NCBI GenBank assembly: GCA_945897365.1
Contig: CAMDFD010000016.1
Coordinates: 16,453 to 80,452, forward strand
DNA length: 64,000 bases
Direction: 5' to 3'
Source: Bordetella parapertussis
GTDB lineage: Bacteria; Pseudomonadota; Gammaproteobacteria; Burkholderiales; Burkholderiaceae_B
Positions within the stretch are counted from its first letter, which is position 1, and each line of letters begins with the position of its first letter. The notes beneath the pieces are model-generated. The model did no database searches and had not been told where the DNA came from. It saw only the letters and a program-made list of their open reading frames with translations. Below are positions 43,347 through 52,150 of this stretch, piece by piece. The translations under genes and the position numbers were made by a program.

Positions 43347-45722
43347 TTAGGCTTTAGCCGATTGAATGGCTTGCCACACGCGGTGGGGCGTCGCAGGCAT
43401 GTCAAGATCCTTGACACCCAAGGGCGCCAAGGCATCGAGTACTGCATTGATCACGGCAGGCGGTGAACCGATCGCACCTGCCTCACCACACCCTTTGGTA
43501 CCGAGTGGATTATGCGTACAAGGCGTGCACACATGACCGATTTTGAACTCCGGAAAATCATCAGCACGCGGCATGGCATAGTCCATAAAGGACCCGGTTA
43601 ATAACTGCCCAGTCTCACGGTCGTACACGCAGTTTTCAATCAGCGCTTGTCCAATACCCTGCACGAGACCACCGTGCACCTGGCCTTCTACAATCATGGG
43701 ATTAATGATGGTGCCAAAGTCATCAACTGCCGTAAAACGATCCAAACGCACCACACCCGTTTCGGGGTCGACTTCAACCTCGGCGATGTAGGTGCCCGAA
43801 GGGAAGGTAAAGTTAGTGGGATCGTAAAACGCGGTTTCGTTCAGCCCGGGCTCTAAGGTATCCAAGGGATAATTGTGGGGGACATACGCGGTGAGTGCCA
43901 CCGTCCCAAAAGGAATCTTCTTGTCGGTTCCACGGACAGTAAATTCACCATTCGCAAAGTCGATATCCGTATCGGACGCCTCGAGCAAATGCGCTGCAAT
44001 CTTTTTAGCCTTGGCTTCAATTTTGTCCAAGGCTTTCATAATCGCCGCACCACCGACAGAGATCGAGCGCGAACCATAGGTGCCCATGCCAAAAGGCACT
44101 CGACCCGTATCGCCGTGCACGATATCCACGGCATCGACCGCGATCCCTAAGCGCGAAGCCACGACTTGGGCAAAGGTTGTTTCGTGACCTTGGCCGTGGC
44201 TATGCGAACCCGTAAAAACGGTCACACTTCCGGTCGGGTGCACACGCACTTCTCCACACTCAAACAAGCCCGCCCGAGCACCCAAGGCACCTGCGATATT
44301 GCTTGGCGCAAGACCGCAAGCTTCGATGTAGCTTGAGTAACCGATCCCGCGCAACTTGCCTTGTGCCTTGCTGGCAGCTTGACGCGCTGCAAACCCTGCA
44401 ACATCCGCCAACTTTTGCGAAGCATCCATGCAGGCAACATAGTCACCGATGTCATATTGGAGCGCAACAGGTGTCTGATAAGGGAACTGGGTAATGAAAT
44501 TACGTCGGCGAATGTCATCTTGAGAAAGTCCAAGCTCAAAGGCCGCACGACTTACAATACGCTCAACGAGATAGGTCGCTTCGGGACGCCCTGCACCGCG
44601 ATACGCATCGACAGGTGCCGTATTGGTAAACCACGCATCGACCTCAGCATAGACAAGCGGCGTGGTGTACTGCCCAGCCAACAAGGTGGCATAGAGAATA
44701 GTGGGCACGCAGGTCGAAAACGTGGAGAGGTAAGCGCCTAAGTTAGCGTCTGTATGGACACGCAAGGCTAAAAATTTGCCATCCTTGTCTAGAGCAAGCT
44801 CGGCATGACTCGAATGATCGCGGCCATGGGCATCTGACAAAAAGGCCTCGCCTCGCTCACAGATCCACTTGATATTACGATTCAGTTTTTTGGATGCCCA
44901 GGTGAGACACACATCCTCTGCATACAAATAGATTTTGGAACCAAACCCGCCGCCCACATCAGGGGCAATCACTCGGACTTTGTGTTCGGGTAGACCCATC
45001 ACAAAAGCCGTCATCAGCAAGCGCTCAACGTGAGGGTTTTGGTTTGAAACGTAAAGGGTGTAATCGTCATTCGCGCGACTATAAGAGCCAATCGCTGCAC
45101 GAGGTTCCATCGCGTTAGGCACTAAGCGATTGTTGATGAGGTCAAGCTTCGTGACATGGGCGGCGCCCACAAAGGCCGCATCCACTAGCGCTTTATCGCC
45201 AATCGCCCATTTGTAGCAATGATTGTCTGGCGCAATATCGTGCAGTGCCGCCCCGCCCTTTGCATCACGCACATCCACCACAGCGGTCAAGGGCTCGTAA
45301 TCCACTTCGACGAGCTCAGCTGCATTTTTTGCTTGTTCAAGCGTCTCTGCCACCACCATCACCACGTGGTCACCCACATAGCGCACTTTATTCAGAGCCA
45401 AAATAGGATGAGGTGGCTCTTTCATGGGTTGACCGTCCGTGCTGGTGATCAGCCATCCACAGGGTAAACCGTTGATCTTGTCGTTGGCAACGTCCTTGCC
45501 CTCAAGTACACCAATCACACCGGGCGCGCTTTTCGCGGCGCGGGTATCCACGCTTTTAATCCGTGCGTGTGCGTGAGGTGAGCGTACGAACACGGCGTGC
45601 GTCATACGAGCAAGGGTAATGTCGTCGGTATATTGTCCGGCACCTGTTAGGAAACGGTAGTCTTCTTTACGTAAAACTGACTCACCGATATGCGGTAATT
45701 TTGCGAATTCGTTTGCGCCCAT
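43347..45722 (-). CDS. coxL: Molybdenum hydroxylase large subunit, form II CoxL-like
   Basis: This 791-residue subunit binds molybdopterin and carries the substrate site. The active-site loop reads AYRGAGR at residues 373-379, the form II signature, in place of the AYXCSFR of true CO dehydrogenases whose Cys binds copper. The conserved Glu is in GTKGCGEAGAIGSPPA near the C-terminus, and APDVGGGFGSKIYLYAEDV is a cofactor block. An AAGGGGG site precedes the ATG. Form II enzymes act on varied, mostly unknown substrates. It is ten bases after coxS. Confidence 0.95.
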   Translation of the reverse strand: MGANEFAKLPHIGESVLRKEDYRFLTGAGQYTDDITLARMTHAVFVRSPHAHARIKSVDTRAAKSAPGVIGVLEGKDVANDKINGLPCGWLITSTDGQPMKEPPHPILALNKVRYVGDHVVMVVAETLEQAKNAAELVEVDYEPLTAVVDVRDAKGGAALHDIAPDNHCYKWAIGDKALVDAAFVGAAHVTKLDLINNRLVPNAMEPRAAIGSYSRANDDYTLYVSNQNPHVERLLMTAFVMGLPEHKVRVIAPDVGGGFGSKIYLYAEDVCLTWASKKLNRNIKWICERGEAFLSDAHGRDHSSHAELALDKDGKFLALRVHTDANLGAYLSTFSTCVPTILYATLLAGQYTTPLVYAEVDAWFTNTAPVDAYRGAGRPEATYLVERIVSRAAFELGLSQDDIRRRNFITQFPYQTPVALQYDIGDYVACMDASQKLADVAGFAARQAASKAQGKLRGIGYSSYIEACGLAPSNIAGALGARAGLFECGEVRVHPTGSVTVFTGSHSHGQGHETTFAQVVASRLGIAVDAVDIVHGDTGRVPFGMGTYGSRSISVGGAAIMKALDKIEAKAKKIAAHLLEASDTDIDFANGEFTVRGTDKKIPFGTVALTAYVPHNYPLDTLEPGLNETAFYDPTNFTFPSGTYIAEVEVDPETGVVRLDRFTAVDDFGTIINPMIVEGQVHGGLVQGIGQALIENCVYDRETGQLLTGSFMDYAMPRADDFPEFKIGHVCTPCTHNPLGTKGCGEAGAIGSPPAVINAVLDALAPLGVKDLDMPATPHRVWQAIQSAKA

Positions 45723-45732
45723 GGTCGCCCCC

Positions 45733-46203
45733 TTATGCTTTCATGGCTGCAGCACCTTGCTGCACAGCCTTGACGATGTTTTGATAACCCGTGCAACGAC
45801 AAATATTGCCTTCTAAATGTTCGCGAATCTGTTGTGCGCTAGGATCAGGATGCTTTCGGCAAATATCCACAGCATTCATCACCATGCCTGGGGTGCAATA
45901 GCCGCATTGCAAGCCATGGCAGTCTTTAAAGGCCGCCTGCATCGGATGCATCGTGCCATCGGGTTGCGCCAAGCCCTCGATGGTGTCAATCTTCGCGCCC
46001 TCGGCCTGTGCAAGCAACACATTACAGGACTTGATCGCATTGCCGTTCATGAGAACCGTGCATGCTCCACACTGGGCGGTATCACACCCAACATGCGTAC
46101 CTGTCAAATGGAGATGCTCACGCAGAGCCTGGACCAGCAAAGTATTAGGTGCTGCGGTGAGGGTCACTGCCTGACCATTCACCGTTAATTGGATCTGCAT
46201 CAT
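45733..46203 (-). CDS. coxS: Molybdenum hydroxylase iron-sulfur subunit, [2Fe-2S] (CoxS family)
   Basis: This is a 156-residue subunit with two [2Fe-2S] clusters. The N-terminal plant ferredoxin-type cluster is held by C40, C45, C48 and C60 (GCDTAQCGACTVLMNG). The C-terminal cluster is held by C100, C103, C135 and C137 (LQCGYCTPG, GNICRCTGYQN). It is the first gene of the order coxS-coxL-coxM. Met2 is an alternative start. The gap upstream to sorB is 183 bases and should hold the promoter. Confidence 0.95.
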   Translation of the reverse strand: MMQIQLTVNGQAVTLTAAPNTLLVQALREHLHLTGTHVGCDTAQCGACTVLMNGNAIKSCNVLLAQAEGAKIDTIEGLAQPDGTMHPMQAAFKDCHGLQCGYCTPGMVMNAVDICRKHPDPSAQQIREHLEGNICRCTGYQNIVKAVQQGAAAMKA

Positions 46204-46345
46204 GAAGCAATCTCCTATAAATTTGACTGAATATGTCTTAAGAATATTTGTATTCGTTATTTTTCACTTATGCAACCAAAACCGTCAAAGCCACTCACAT
46301 TTGCTTTGAGCAAAGTCTAGCAAGCCCCTGATCCAAGAGTTGCTG

Positions 46346-46367
46346 ACAAAAACGCATTGCGCGTTTT
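46346..46367 (-). terminator. Probable terminator after sorB
   Basis: Arms AAAACGC and GCGTTTT around ATTGC lie about 20 bases after the sorB stop on the minus strand, and the second arm runs into TTTTTG. The stem has only three G:C pairs per arm, so it is weaker than the coxM terminator. It would separate sorAB from coxSLM. Confidence 0.55.
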
Positions 46368-46386
46368 AAACTCAATTGATCCGATA

Positions 46387-46722
46387 TTACTCGCGGCTAG
46401 CCTTGGCGACGTACTCAGACAGTATTTTCATCTGTTCGGGAGTCAAGCTTGGGTACGCAGGCATTTGACCGATGCCGTTTTTAAGAGCATTCATGACTCG
46501 CGCAGCGTCAGGCTGGAGATCGTTCATTGATGGGCCCACCGCACCCGCTGCGCCCGCTGCGTCAAGGGTATGACAAATCGCACAGGCTGGCGCTGCGCCT
46601 TTTAAAAACAAAAGCTTACCTTCTTCATCATTTGCCGAAGCAACCGGAGCCAATACTGCACCAGAGACCAGTGCTACTACACCGATTACCTCAGCAAAAT
46701 GAGTAAAGATTGTTTTCTGCAT
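46387..46722 (-). CDS. sorB: c-type cytochrome, probable sulfite dehydrogenase subunit SorB
   Basis: This is a small periplasmic monohaem cytochrome of 111 residues. A signal peptide ends near PVASAN. The haem site is C47-A-I-C50-H51, and the distal Met is probably in NGIGQMPAYP. It starts two bases after the stop of the molybdopterin oxidoreductase gene, which fits the sorA-sorB arrangement where SorB accepts electrons from sulfite oxidation. A general cytochrome c of similar size cannot be excluded. Confidence 0.85.
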   Translation of the reverse strand: MQKTIFTHFAEVIGVVALVSGAVLAPVASANDEEGKLLFLKGAAPACAICHTLDAAGAAGAVGPSMNDLQPDAARVMNALKNGIGQMPAYPSLTPEQMKILSEYVAKASRE

Positions 46723-46724
46723 GT

Positions 46725-47954
46725 TTAAGCCACAGTGATTTTGACAACGTGTGCTTGCCAGCCACTATTCAGATAGCCCGCAGCGTTTTCCACCGACAAA
46801 GCGACCTGATTCACGCCTGACTTGGTGGTGACACGGCAAGCGACATCGTATTGACCTGCTTTCAGCGTAGCGCCCAAGACAAATTGACGCCATGCATACT
46901 TGCCCAAGTCTGGGCCCATCAAGCGCGCGGCCTGCCATGTTTTACCGCCGTCGAGCGATACATCGACCTTGGCGACGTCCTCTGACCCACCCATGGCCAC
47001 ACCGGTGATTTGAACAACACCCGCTTTGACTGGGCCACTGTCAGGCGAAGGCGAGGTCACCCAAGACTTAGCATCCATCGTCCAAACGGCTGGCTGACTT
47101 GGATCGCCCTTTTGACCAACAGGCGACATCCGGTAGCCTGTTTTTTGGATGGCGGCTTGAGTTTGTTCTTTGGTAAACGCTAACTGCTTGATGTATTTAA
47201 TATTGTTAACGCCACTGTAGCCGGGCACGACCAAGCGCAGAGGACCGCCATGGGCCAAAGGCATCGGCTCGCCATTCATTTCCCAAGACAGCATGGCGTC
47301 TTGCATGGCGGCCAAGGGAACGGAGCGCTCAACGACGACGGCCAAAGGGTTAATGCCCTCGGGAAGCTTTTCACCACCTGTACCTGTCATGTAAACCATG
47401 CCGGCTGAAACGCCGCCCAAGGCCTTGATGACGTCGCGCACGTAAACACCGGTCCACATCACGCAGCCCGCAGCGCCCGTCTGCCATCTAGTACCGCTTG
47501 GCTTGCCAGGAAATAACCCGCGGCCGTTGCCTGAACATTGCAGGACCGTCGCCATTGTGTCGATTCCGATCTGCTTGAGATCGCCCAAAGAGAGCGTCTG
47601 TGGTTTTCCAACGCCTTGGATGCTAATTTTCCAGGCATTGACTTCACCAATATCGGCCGCTGAAGGGGCGGGCAGATTGTTGCGGATAAAAAGACGATCA
47701 GTCGGTGTAATGATGCTCGAACCGATTGCGGCACGTTTGGTTTCAATCGTTGTAGGGGTATGAATGATCATGCTGTCAGCATCTTTCCAACTGACATAAG
47801 CCGGCAAGGGCTTTACTTTAGAAGCGGCCGGGGCGGCTGCTGTCGCAGCGGCTTGCTGGGCAGAGGCCATCTTTGGATTGAGCCCAGCGGCGGCAAGCAG
47901 ACCGGCAGTGGCGCCAAGCAGATTGCGGCGTGAGATTTTGATTGGGTTTGTCAT
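46725..47954 (-). CDS. sorA: Sulfite oxidase-family molybdopterin oxidoreductase, SorA-like
   Basis: This 409-residue periplasmic enzyme should oxidise sulfite to sulfate and pass electrons to cytochrome c. The twin-arginine signal is KISRRNLLGATAGLLAAAGL. C140 in VLQCSGNGRGLF is the Mo-ligating cysteine, and GGPLRLVVPGYSGVNNIKYI is a family block. A dimerisation (Mo-co_dimer) domain follows (SWVTSPSPDSGPVKAGVVQI). A TGAGGAGTCC ribosome site precedes the ATG. SorB follows at two bases. The substrate is inferred from the family and the partner cytochrome. Confidence 0.9.
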   Translation of the reverse strand: MTNPIKISRRNLLGATAGLLAAAGLNPKMASAQQAAATAAAPAASKVKPLPAYVSWKDADSMIIHTPTTIETKRAAIGSSIITPTDRLFIRNNLPAPSAADIGEVNAWKISIQGVGKPQTLSLGDLKQIGIDTMATVLQCSGNGRGLFPGKPSGTRWQTGAAGCVMWTGVYVRDVIKALGGVSAGMVYMTGTGGEKLPEGINPLAVVVERSVPLAAMQDAMLSWEMNGEPMPLAHGGPLRLVVPGYSGVNNIKYIKQLAFTKEQTQAAIQKTGYRMSPVGQKGDPSQPAVWTMDAKSWVTSPSPDSGPVKAGVVQITGVAMGGSEDVAKVDVSLDGGKTWQAARLMGPDLGKYAWRQFVLGATLKAGQYDVACRVTTKSGVNQVALSVENAAGYLNSGWQAHVVKITVA

Positions 47955-48062
47955 GAGGACTCCTCAATTGGATGAATAAAATAAGCTTATTACGAATATA
48001 TTGTTAGGTCTATCAAAATCCTTACAAAATCAAAATTTTTTGACATAAAAGCTTAAGTAAAT

Positions 48063-49283
48063 TTATGCGTTTTTCTGTCTTAACAACATCCACCCGGCTA
48101 GCGTCGCCAAAACGCCAACGACTCCATAAGAAACCCCATAATCATCAAACGACGTCACCGTCACAGAAAATAACGAAGGCAGCAGCAACACACCGGCAAA
48201 CATCAGCCCAGAACCCAAGCCCGTTGCCTCCGTTCTCTGCGAACCACCCAAGCGCGCCCACTCAGCATAAGCCAGCCCTGTAAACCCACTGGCCGAGGCC
48301 CCCGCCACCGCGCACAGCGAGAGCACCAGCCAAGGCGCCCAATTCATACTGAACTGCCCGGTTAGCACGGCAGTCCCACCCATAATGAAACCCTGCCAAG
48401 CTAACAACATCCGTGCGGAAATCCACTTATCTGCCAACCAGCCCCATATCGGCCGACTGACCACGGCCGCCAATTGGTAAATCGCCAGAGCCCAACCCGC
48501 CTGCACCAAATTAAAACCCGTTTTACTTGTTAAATGCACAGTCAAAAAAGCAATGAAACACAATTGAATCCCGCCATAGATAAAACTCACGAACGATAGG
48601 CATCGCAACTCAGGCCGATCGAACAAGATTTGCACCGGCGCGAACAAACCTTTACTTAAAATTTGACGCGAAGGATCTCGATCAACATCCCATGAACGAC
48701 GCACGCACTCAAGCAGCAATACCGCCGCCAATACCGGCACGGTCTGCCACAGCAACGCCGCTTGCCAACCCAGACTCAAGGTCAGCGGCGCCATCACCAG
48801 CCCCGCCAACACCCCGCCTAAAGGTACGCCAATCTGACGGACTGAGAGCACCAAGTTCATCACGCGCGGAGGGGTGCGGGGCACCAACAGATGAGCACTT
48901 GCTGGCGCCGTCGCTCCATAGGCCAAGCCCAACAGTACAGCCCCAAGAACCACTGAGACGACACTCCCGACAGCGCACGCCAATAGCATCGCAAGTGTGG
49001 CGATTAAAACCAGCTGACTGACCCTGACAGCGCCAAAGCGACGAATAAAACGTGGCGACAGCAAGGCCGAAATAATGCCCACGCCATAGATGATGGAGAT
49101 GAATAAACCCACCAACGTACCTGGTACCCCAAGGTCCTGAGCAATCACGGGCGCTACCACCGGAAACGAATAGGCCGCCATCGTCGCCAGGCTTTGCGTG
49201 GCAAGAGTGGCGATGAGCGGAAGCACGGGAAATTTTAGGCTGTCACGAGATTCACTTGGGAGGGGTGAGTGGTTGACACTCAT
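48063..49283 (-). CDS. Major facilitator superfamily transporter
   Basis: This is a 406-residue inner-membrane carrier with about twelve hydrophobic segments. The MFS loop motif is present as SPRFIRRFGAVRVSQLVLI between helices 2 and 3, and the repeat in the second half is SRPIWGWLADKWISARMLLA. PRTPPRVMNLVLSVRQIGVP resembles cyanate/nitrate-type carriers, but the substrate is unclear. It is upstream of sorA on the same strand but with 108 bases between, so it probably has its own promoter. Confidence 0.92.
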   Translation of the reverse strand: MSVNHSPLPSESRDSLKFPVLPLIATLATQSLATMAAYSFPVVAPVIAQDLGVPGTLVGLFISIIYGVGIISALLSPRFIRRFGAVRVSQLVLIATLAMLLACAVGSVVSVVLGAVLLGLAYGATAPASAHLLVPRTPPRVMNLVLSVRQIGVPLGGVLAGLVMAPLTLSLGWQAALLWQTVPVLAAVLLLECVRRSWDVDRDPSRQILSKGLFAPVQILFDRPELRCLSFVSFIYGGIQLCFIAFLTVHLTSKTGFNLVQAGWALAIYQLAAVVSRPIWGWLADKWISARMLLAWQGFIMGGTAVLTGQFSMNWAPWLVLSLCAVAGASASGFTGLAYAEWARLGGSQRTEATGLGSGLMFAGVLLLPSLFSVTVTSFDDYGVSYGVVGVLATLAGWMLLRQKNA

Positions 49284-49361
49284 GAGTTTGCCTTTGCCTG
49301 AAAAGAAAAAAGGCTACGAGTAGGGATCAGGACGCGACCTAGAAGGATACCGTCTCATTCA

Positions 49362-50171
49362 CTACTTGAGAGCAGACTGCGTGAAATAGTCCCTAACATT
49401 TAACAGATCCCGATTAAATTCTTGGGCCGACATGAATAAGTTAGGATACTCAAGACAAAGAATGACATAAAAAGTAAAACTGATTAAGAGCGCGTATAGG
49501 ATGGATAAAATCCAGTTAGTTTCATTTTTGACAGCCATGGTGAAGCCAGTCAAGACGCTTCCAATCATCAGCAAAACAAATAAAAAAGTCATGACTAACC
49601 TTGGAGGATGTCGTGTGACTTTGATGGTGCCCATGGTAAAAACAGACGTCAGGTTCGCGAGTTGCGGCTTAAGAATTTGATCAACCAGCAGTTGATTTTT
49701 TGTAGTTGTTTTTTGTGCAGCGATGGCTGTATCTTCGTTGATTTTTATGATGGCAGAGTTGATTTTGTCAGTGATCGTATCAACTTCAGCGATCCTGCTT
49801 ATGTTGACGTAACCGTTGACACGGAGTTCCAAAAGCTGTCGCAACGATTTTTCAAGATGCTCTTGATCTGCCGAATCCAAATACTTGGCCGAGTTGTAGA
49901 GTGCTTTTATGGCGCTCGCCTCAGTTCGATTTCCCTCCACTCGCGCGGTGAAACCACTTGTTGCGCTTGCAAAAGTAAAACCCAAAGCTAACGCTGACAG
50001 ACCAAAAATAGCTCCGATTAAGCCATCTTGAAGAACGACTGGTTTTGCACGTTTTTTTATATTAAACGAACCTAAGAACCAGCCTGCCGACATAAGCAGG
50101 AGAACACTCACCCCAACAAAAACATAAGCGTATTGGACTAGCCCAATAGAGACAAGCGTAAATGATGACAT
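49362..50171 (-). CDS. DUF4239-like (bestrophin-like) membrane protein
   Basis: This 269-residue protein has two N-terminal helices (YAYVFVGVSVLLLMSAGWFL and IGAIFGLSALALGFTFASAT), a soluble helical middle with TEASAIKALYNSAKYLDSAD, and two C-terminal helices. This is the layout of the DUF4239 family, which relates to bestrophin-type channels. A second protein of this form is at 53844, and a lipoprotein gene diverges from it. Function is unknown. Confidence 0.75.
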   Translation of the reverse strand: MSSFTLVSIGLVQYAYVFVGVSVLLLMSAGWFLGSFNIKKRAKPVVLQDGLIGAIFGLSALALGFTFASATSGFTARVEGNRTEASAIKALYNSAKYLDSADQEHLEKSLRQLLELRVNGYVNISRIAEVDTITDKINSAIIKINEDTAIAAQKTTTKNQLLVDQILKPQLANLTSVFTMGTIKVTRHPPRLVMTFLFVLLMIGSVLTGFTMAVKNETNWILSILYALLISFTFYVILCLEYPNLFMSAQEFNRDLLNVRDYFTQSALK

Positions 50172-50352
50172 TGATTTTATTCTTCACGTAAGTGGTTCAA
50201 CGCGAACTTTTCAAAATCCGCAGGCTAGAACTAAAAACTATCCACATTAGTGTACACTCATAAGAATTTTTTATTAGCAGTGTGCGCAACCGAATTAATA
50301 AGTGAAGCAAGCTGGGATTAGCAAAGCTCCAAGGTTCTAAAAAGGAAATATC

Positions 50353-51639
50353 TTGAGTACGACTGAGAGAGGTTTCTTCTTGCGCCGTATATGTAGCGGC
50401 TTTATCTTGCTCGCGTTTACTTGGATCTTAGCAGGCTGCGGTCAGCTTACGCCGAGCATTGGTACGATGTCCAAGGCATATCAAACAGTCATCGAACGGA
50501 CCGAACGAGACTCTACTCTACTGAATATAGTCCGTGCATCCAAATCGTATCCACTCAATTTCGTCACAATCCCCAGTATTACAGGCTCCGGGTCGGCAGT
50601 TGAAACCGTAGGCCTGACTGGTAATCTTATCGCGACCACTCCGAGCTCAGCAATCGGTTTCATTTCGCCAGGGATTGGTTCAGGTTATACGCCTGGAGTT
50701 AGCATCGCACTGAGCAGCGGTTTTACGTTCACACAATCCTCACTGGATAACGCGGCCTTTGCTAAAGCATTTGGTGCGCCCCTTCCATTAGACATGGTCC
50801 AGACTGGGATCGCTCAGGCTCAAGCTGTAGCAGAGGGTAGCGCTCCTGTAGAGTTGGTGCTGTCATTGTTGATCGATTCAATTGAATTGACCGACTCGGC
50901 AGGCCGCACTCGCATTCTCAGGAACAACCCATTATTTAATGGCTACCTTGATTTTCAGAATGAACTACGGCAAATGATCCACCTAGGTTTGAAGGTAGAG
51001 AATTTTTCTCGAGAGGTTCCGTTTGGGGGACCAATGTCTGGTACTCAAATAAATGAAATAATGTTTAAGTTTTTTGATGCTCAAAACAATATGAAACTGT
51101 CCGTTCGACGTATCTCAAAGATGGGTCGCGAGGATGATTTTCAAGTTTATCAGGAAGTGCATACTTCTAGATTTTGTTTCAACCGAACTGAGAACTCAGC
51201 TCAAGCCACACGTATTTATGGGGCACAAGCCGTTTGTCACGACCCCACTGATACTAAAGATTTGTTAACTAAAACTAAAAAAACAATGACATCACAACAA
51301 GTTGTGATGAAAGTCCGCTCTGTCAGAGAGATATTTATTTTTCTAGGGAATGTGCTGGCGGCGCAACAGCTTGATCCTCCGGTATATTCAAGCGTACTGG
51401 GTGGAGATGGTTCTAGAACGATTGATCAAAAAACGACTGGTATTCCCATCTTGGTTGTAAAGAAAAATCAGCGATCGCTTAACCCATTTGTAGAAACTGA
51501 ATATGAAGGCGACACTTACACGATTCCGTCTGAAAATGCTGGCTTGAGTACAAAAACAGTATCAATGCTGCAAAGCTTCTTAATGGTTACCAAGGTGCCA
51601 GGCGCAATTCCGGCAGCGCCCTCCCTCTTGATCAAGTAA
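50353..51639 (+). CDS. Uncharacterised lipoprotein (TTG start)
   Basis: This is a 428-residue protein with a lipoprotein signal: RRICSGFILLAFTWILAGC, with the lipobox LAGC. An AAGGAAAT site lies before the TTG at 50353. The mature part has LLNIVRASKSYPLNFVTIPS and KVRSVREIFIFLGNVLAAQQ, segments I recall from widespread hypothetical outer-membrane lipoproteins. The rest has Ser/Gly-rich beta-like segments. It is divergent from a DUF4239-like gene. No enzyme motif is visible. Confidence 0.8.
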   Translation: MSTTERGFFLRRICSGFILLAFTWILAGCGQLTPSIGTMSKAYQTVIERTERDSTLLNIVRASKSYPLNFVTIPSITGSGSAVETVGLTGNLIATTPSSAIGFISPGIGSGYTPGVSIALSSGFTFTQSSLDNAAFAKAFGAPLPLDMVQTGIAQAQAVAEGSAPVELVLSLLIDSIELTDSAGRTRILRNNPLFNGYLDFQNELRQMIHLGLKVENFSREVPFGGPMSGTQINEIMFKFFDAQNNMKLSVRRISKMGREDDFQVYQEVHTSRFCFNRTENSAQATRIYGAQAVCHDPTDTKDLLTKTKKTMTSQQVVMKVRSVREIFIFLGNVLAAQQLDPPVYSSVLGGDGSRTIDQKTTGIPILVVKKNQRSLNPFVETEYEGDTYTIPSENAGLSTKTVSMLQSFLMVTKVPGAIPAAPSLLIK

Positions 51640-51698
51640 GGTCAGTTTTTTGGTTGATCGTTATTGCTAAGCTGCCCTTATCCTTTAGCGTCAAAACG

Positions 51699-52139
51699 AT
51701 GAACGATACATTAAAAAGCAATCACTCCATCAGTCGCCGCCAAATCATCTCAGCGGCAATCGCCGCCTCTGCCCTGTCGGTGCCGACTTGGTGCGTGGCG
51801 AGCGGATTTTCTGTCAATGAGATGATCTTGCTATCAGCAAAACTCACCCAAAAGTCGCCCAACCTCTTTTTGCCCGTCATCGCTCAAAAGATGCTGGAAG
51901 CTTACGCGCAAAGAGGGTTTACACATCGCCTGCAGGCTTTATTAGCCAACCCCGAGTCTGATCTAGAACTCGGTAACGAAATTGTAGCTTCCTGGTACAG
52001 CGGTATTGCAGAAACCTTGCAAGGTCCTCAGGTCATCACTTACAACAATGCTCTGATGTGGCGTGCGGCGCCCTTTTTACATCCGTCAGGCAACTGTGGC
52101 GGCCCCACCAATTACTGGGCATTGCCACCCTCATCTTAA
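51699..52139 (+). CDS. Small subunit of an FAD-dependent sugar/alcohol dehydrogenase (Tat-exported)
   Basis: This 146-residue protein has a twin-arginine signal, SISRRQIISAAIAASALSV, and the C-terminal motif SGNCGGPTNYWALPP of the small (gamma) subunit of sorbitol and gluconate 2-dehydrogenases. It escorts the flavoprotein to the periplasm. I chose the ATG at 51699 so that the Arg pair lies near the start; a TTG at 51654 would add 15 residues. The flavoprotein gene follows 11 bases later. Confidence 0.85.
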   Translation: MNDTLKSNHSISRRQIISAAIAASALSVPTWCVASGFSVNEMILLSAKLTQKSPNLFLPVIAQKMLEAYAQRGFTHRLQALLANPESDLELGNEIVASWYSGIAETLQGPQVITYNNALMWRAAPFLHPSGNCGGPTNYWALPPSS

Positions 52140-52150
52140 GGACGTTTACT

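Noticed and set aside
43347..45722. CoxL as a true aerobic CO dehydrogenase
   Set aside because: The active-site loop is AYRGAGR, not the Cys-containing form I loop.
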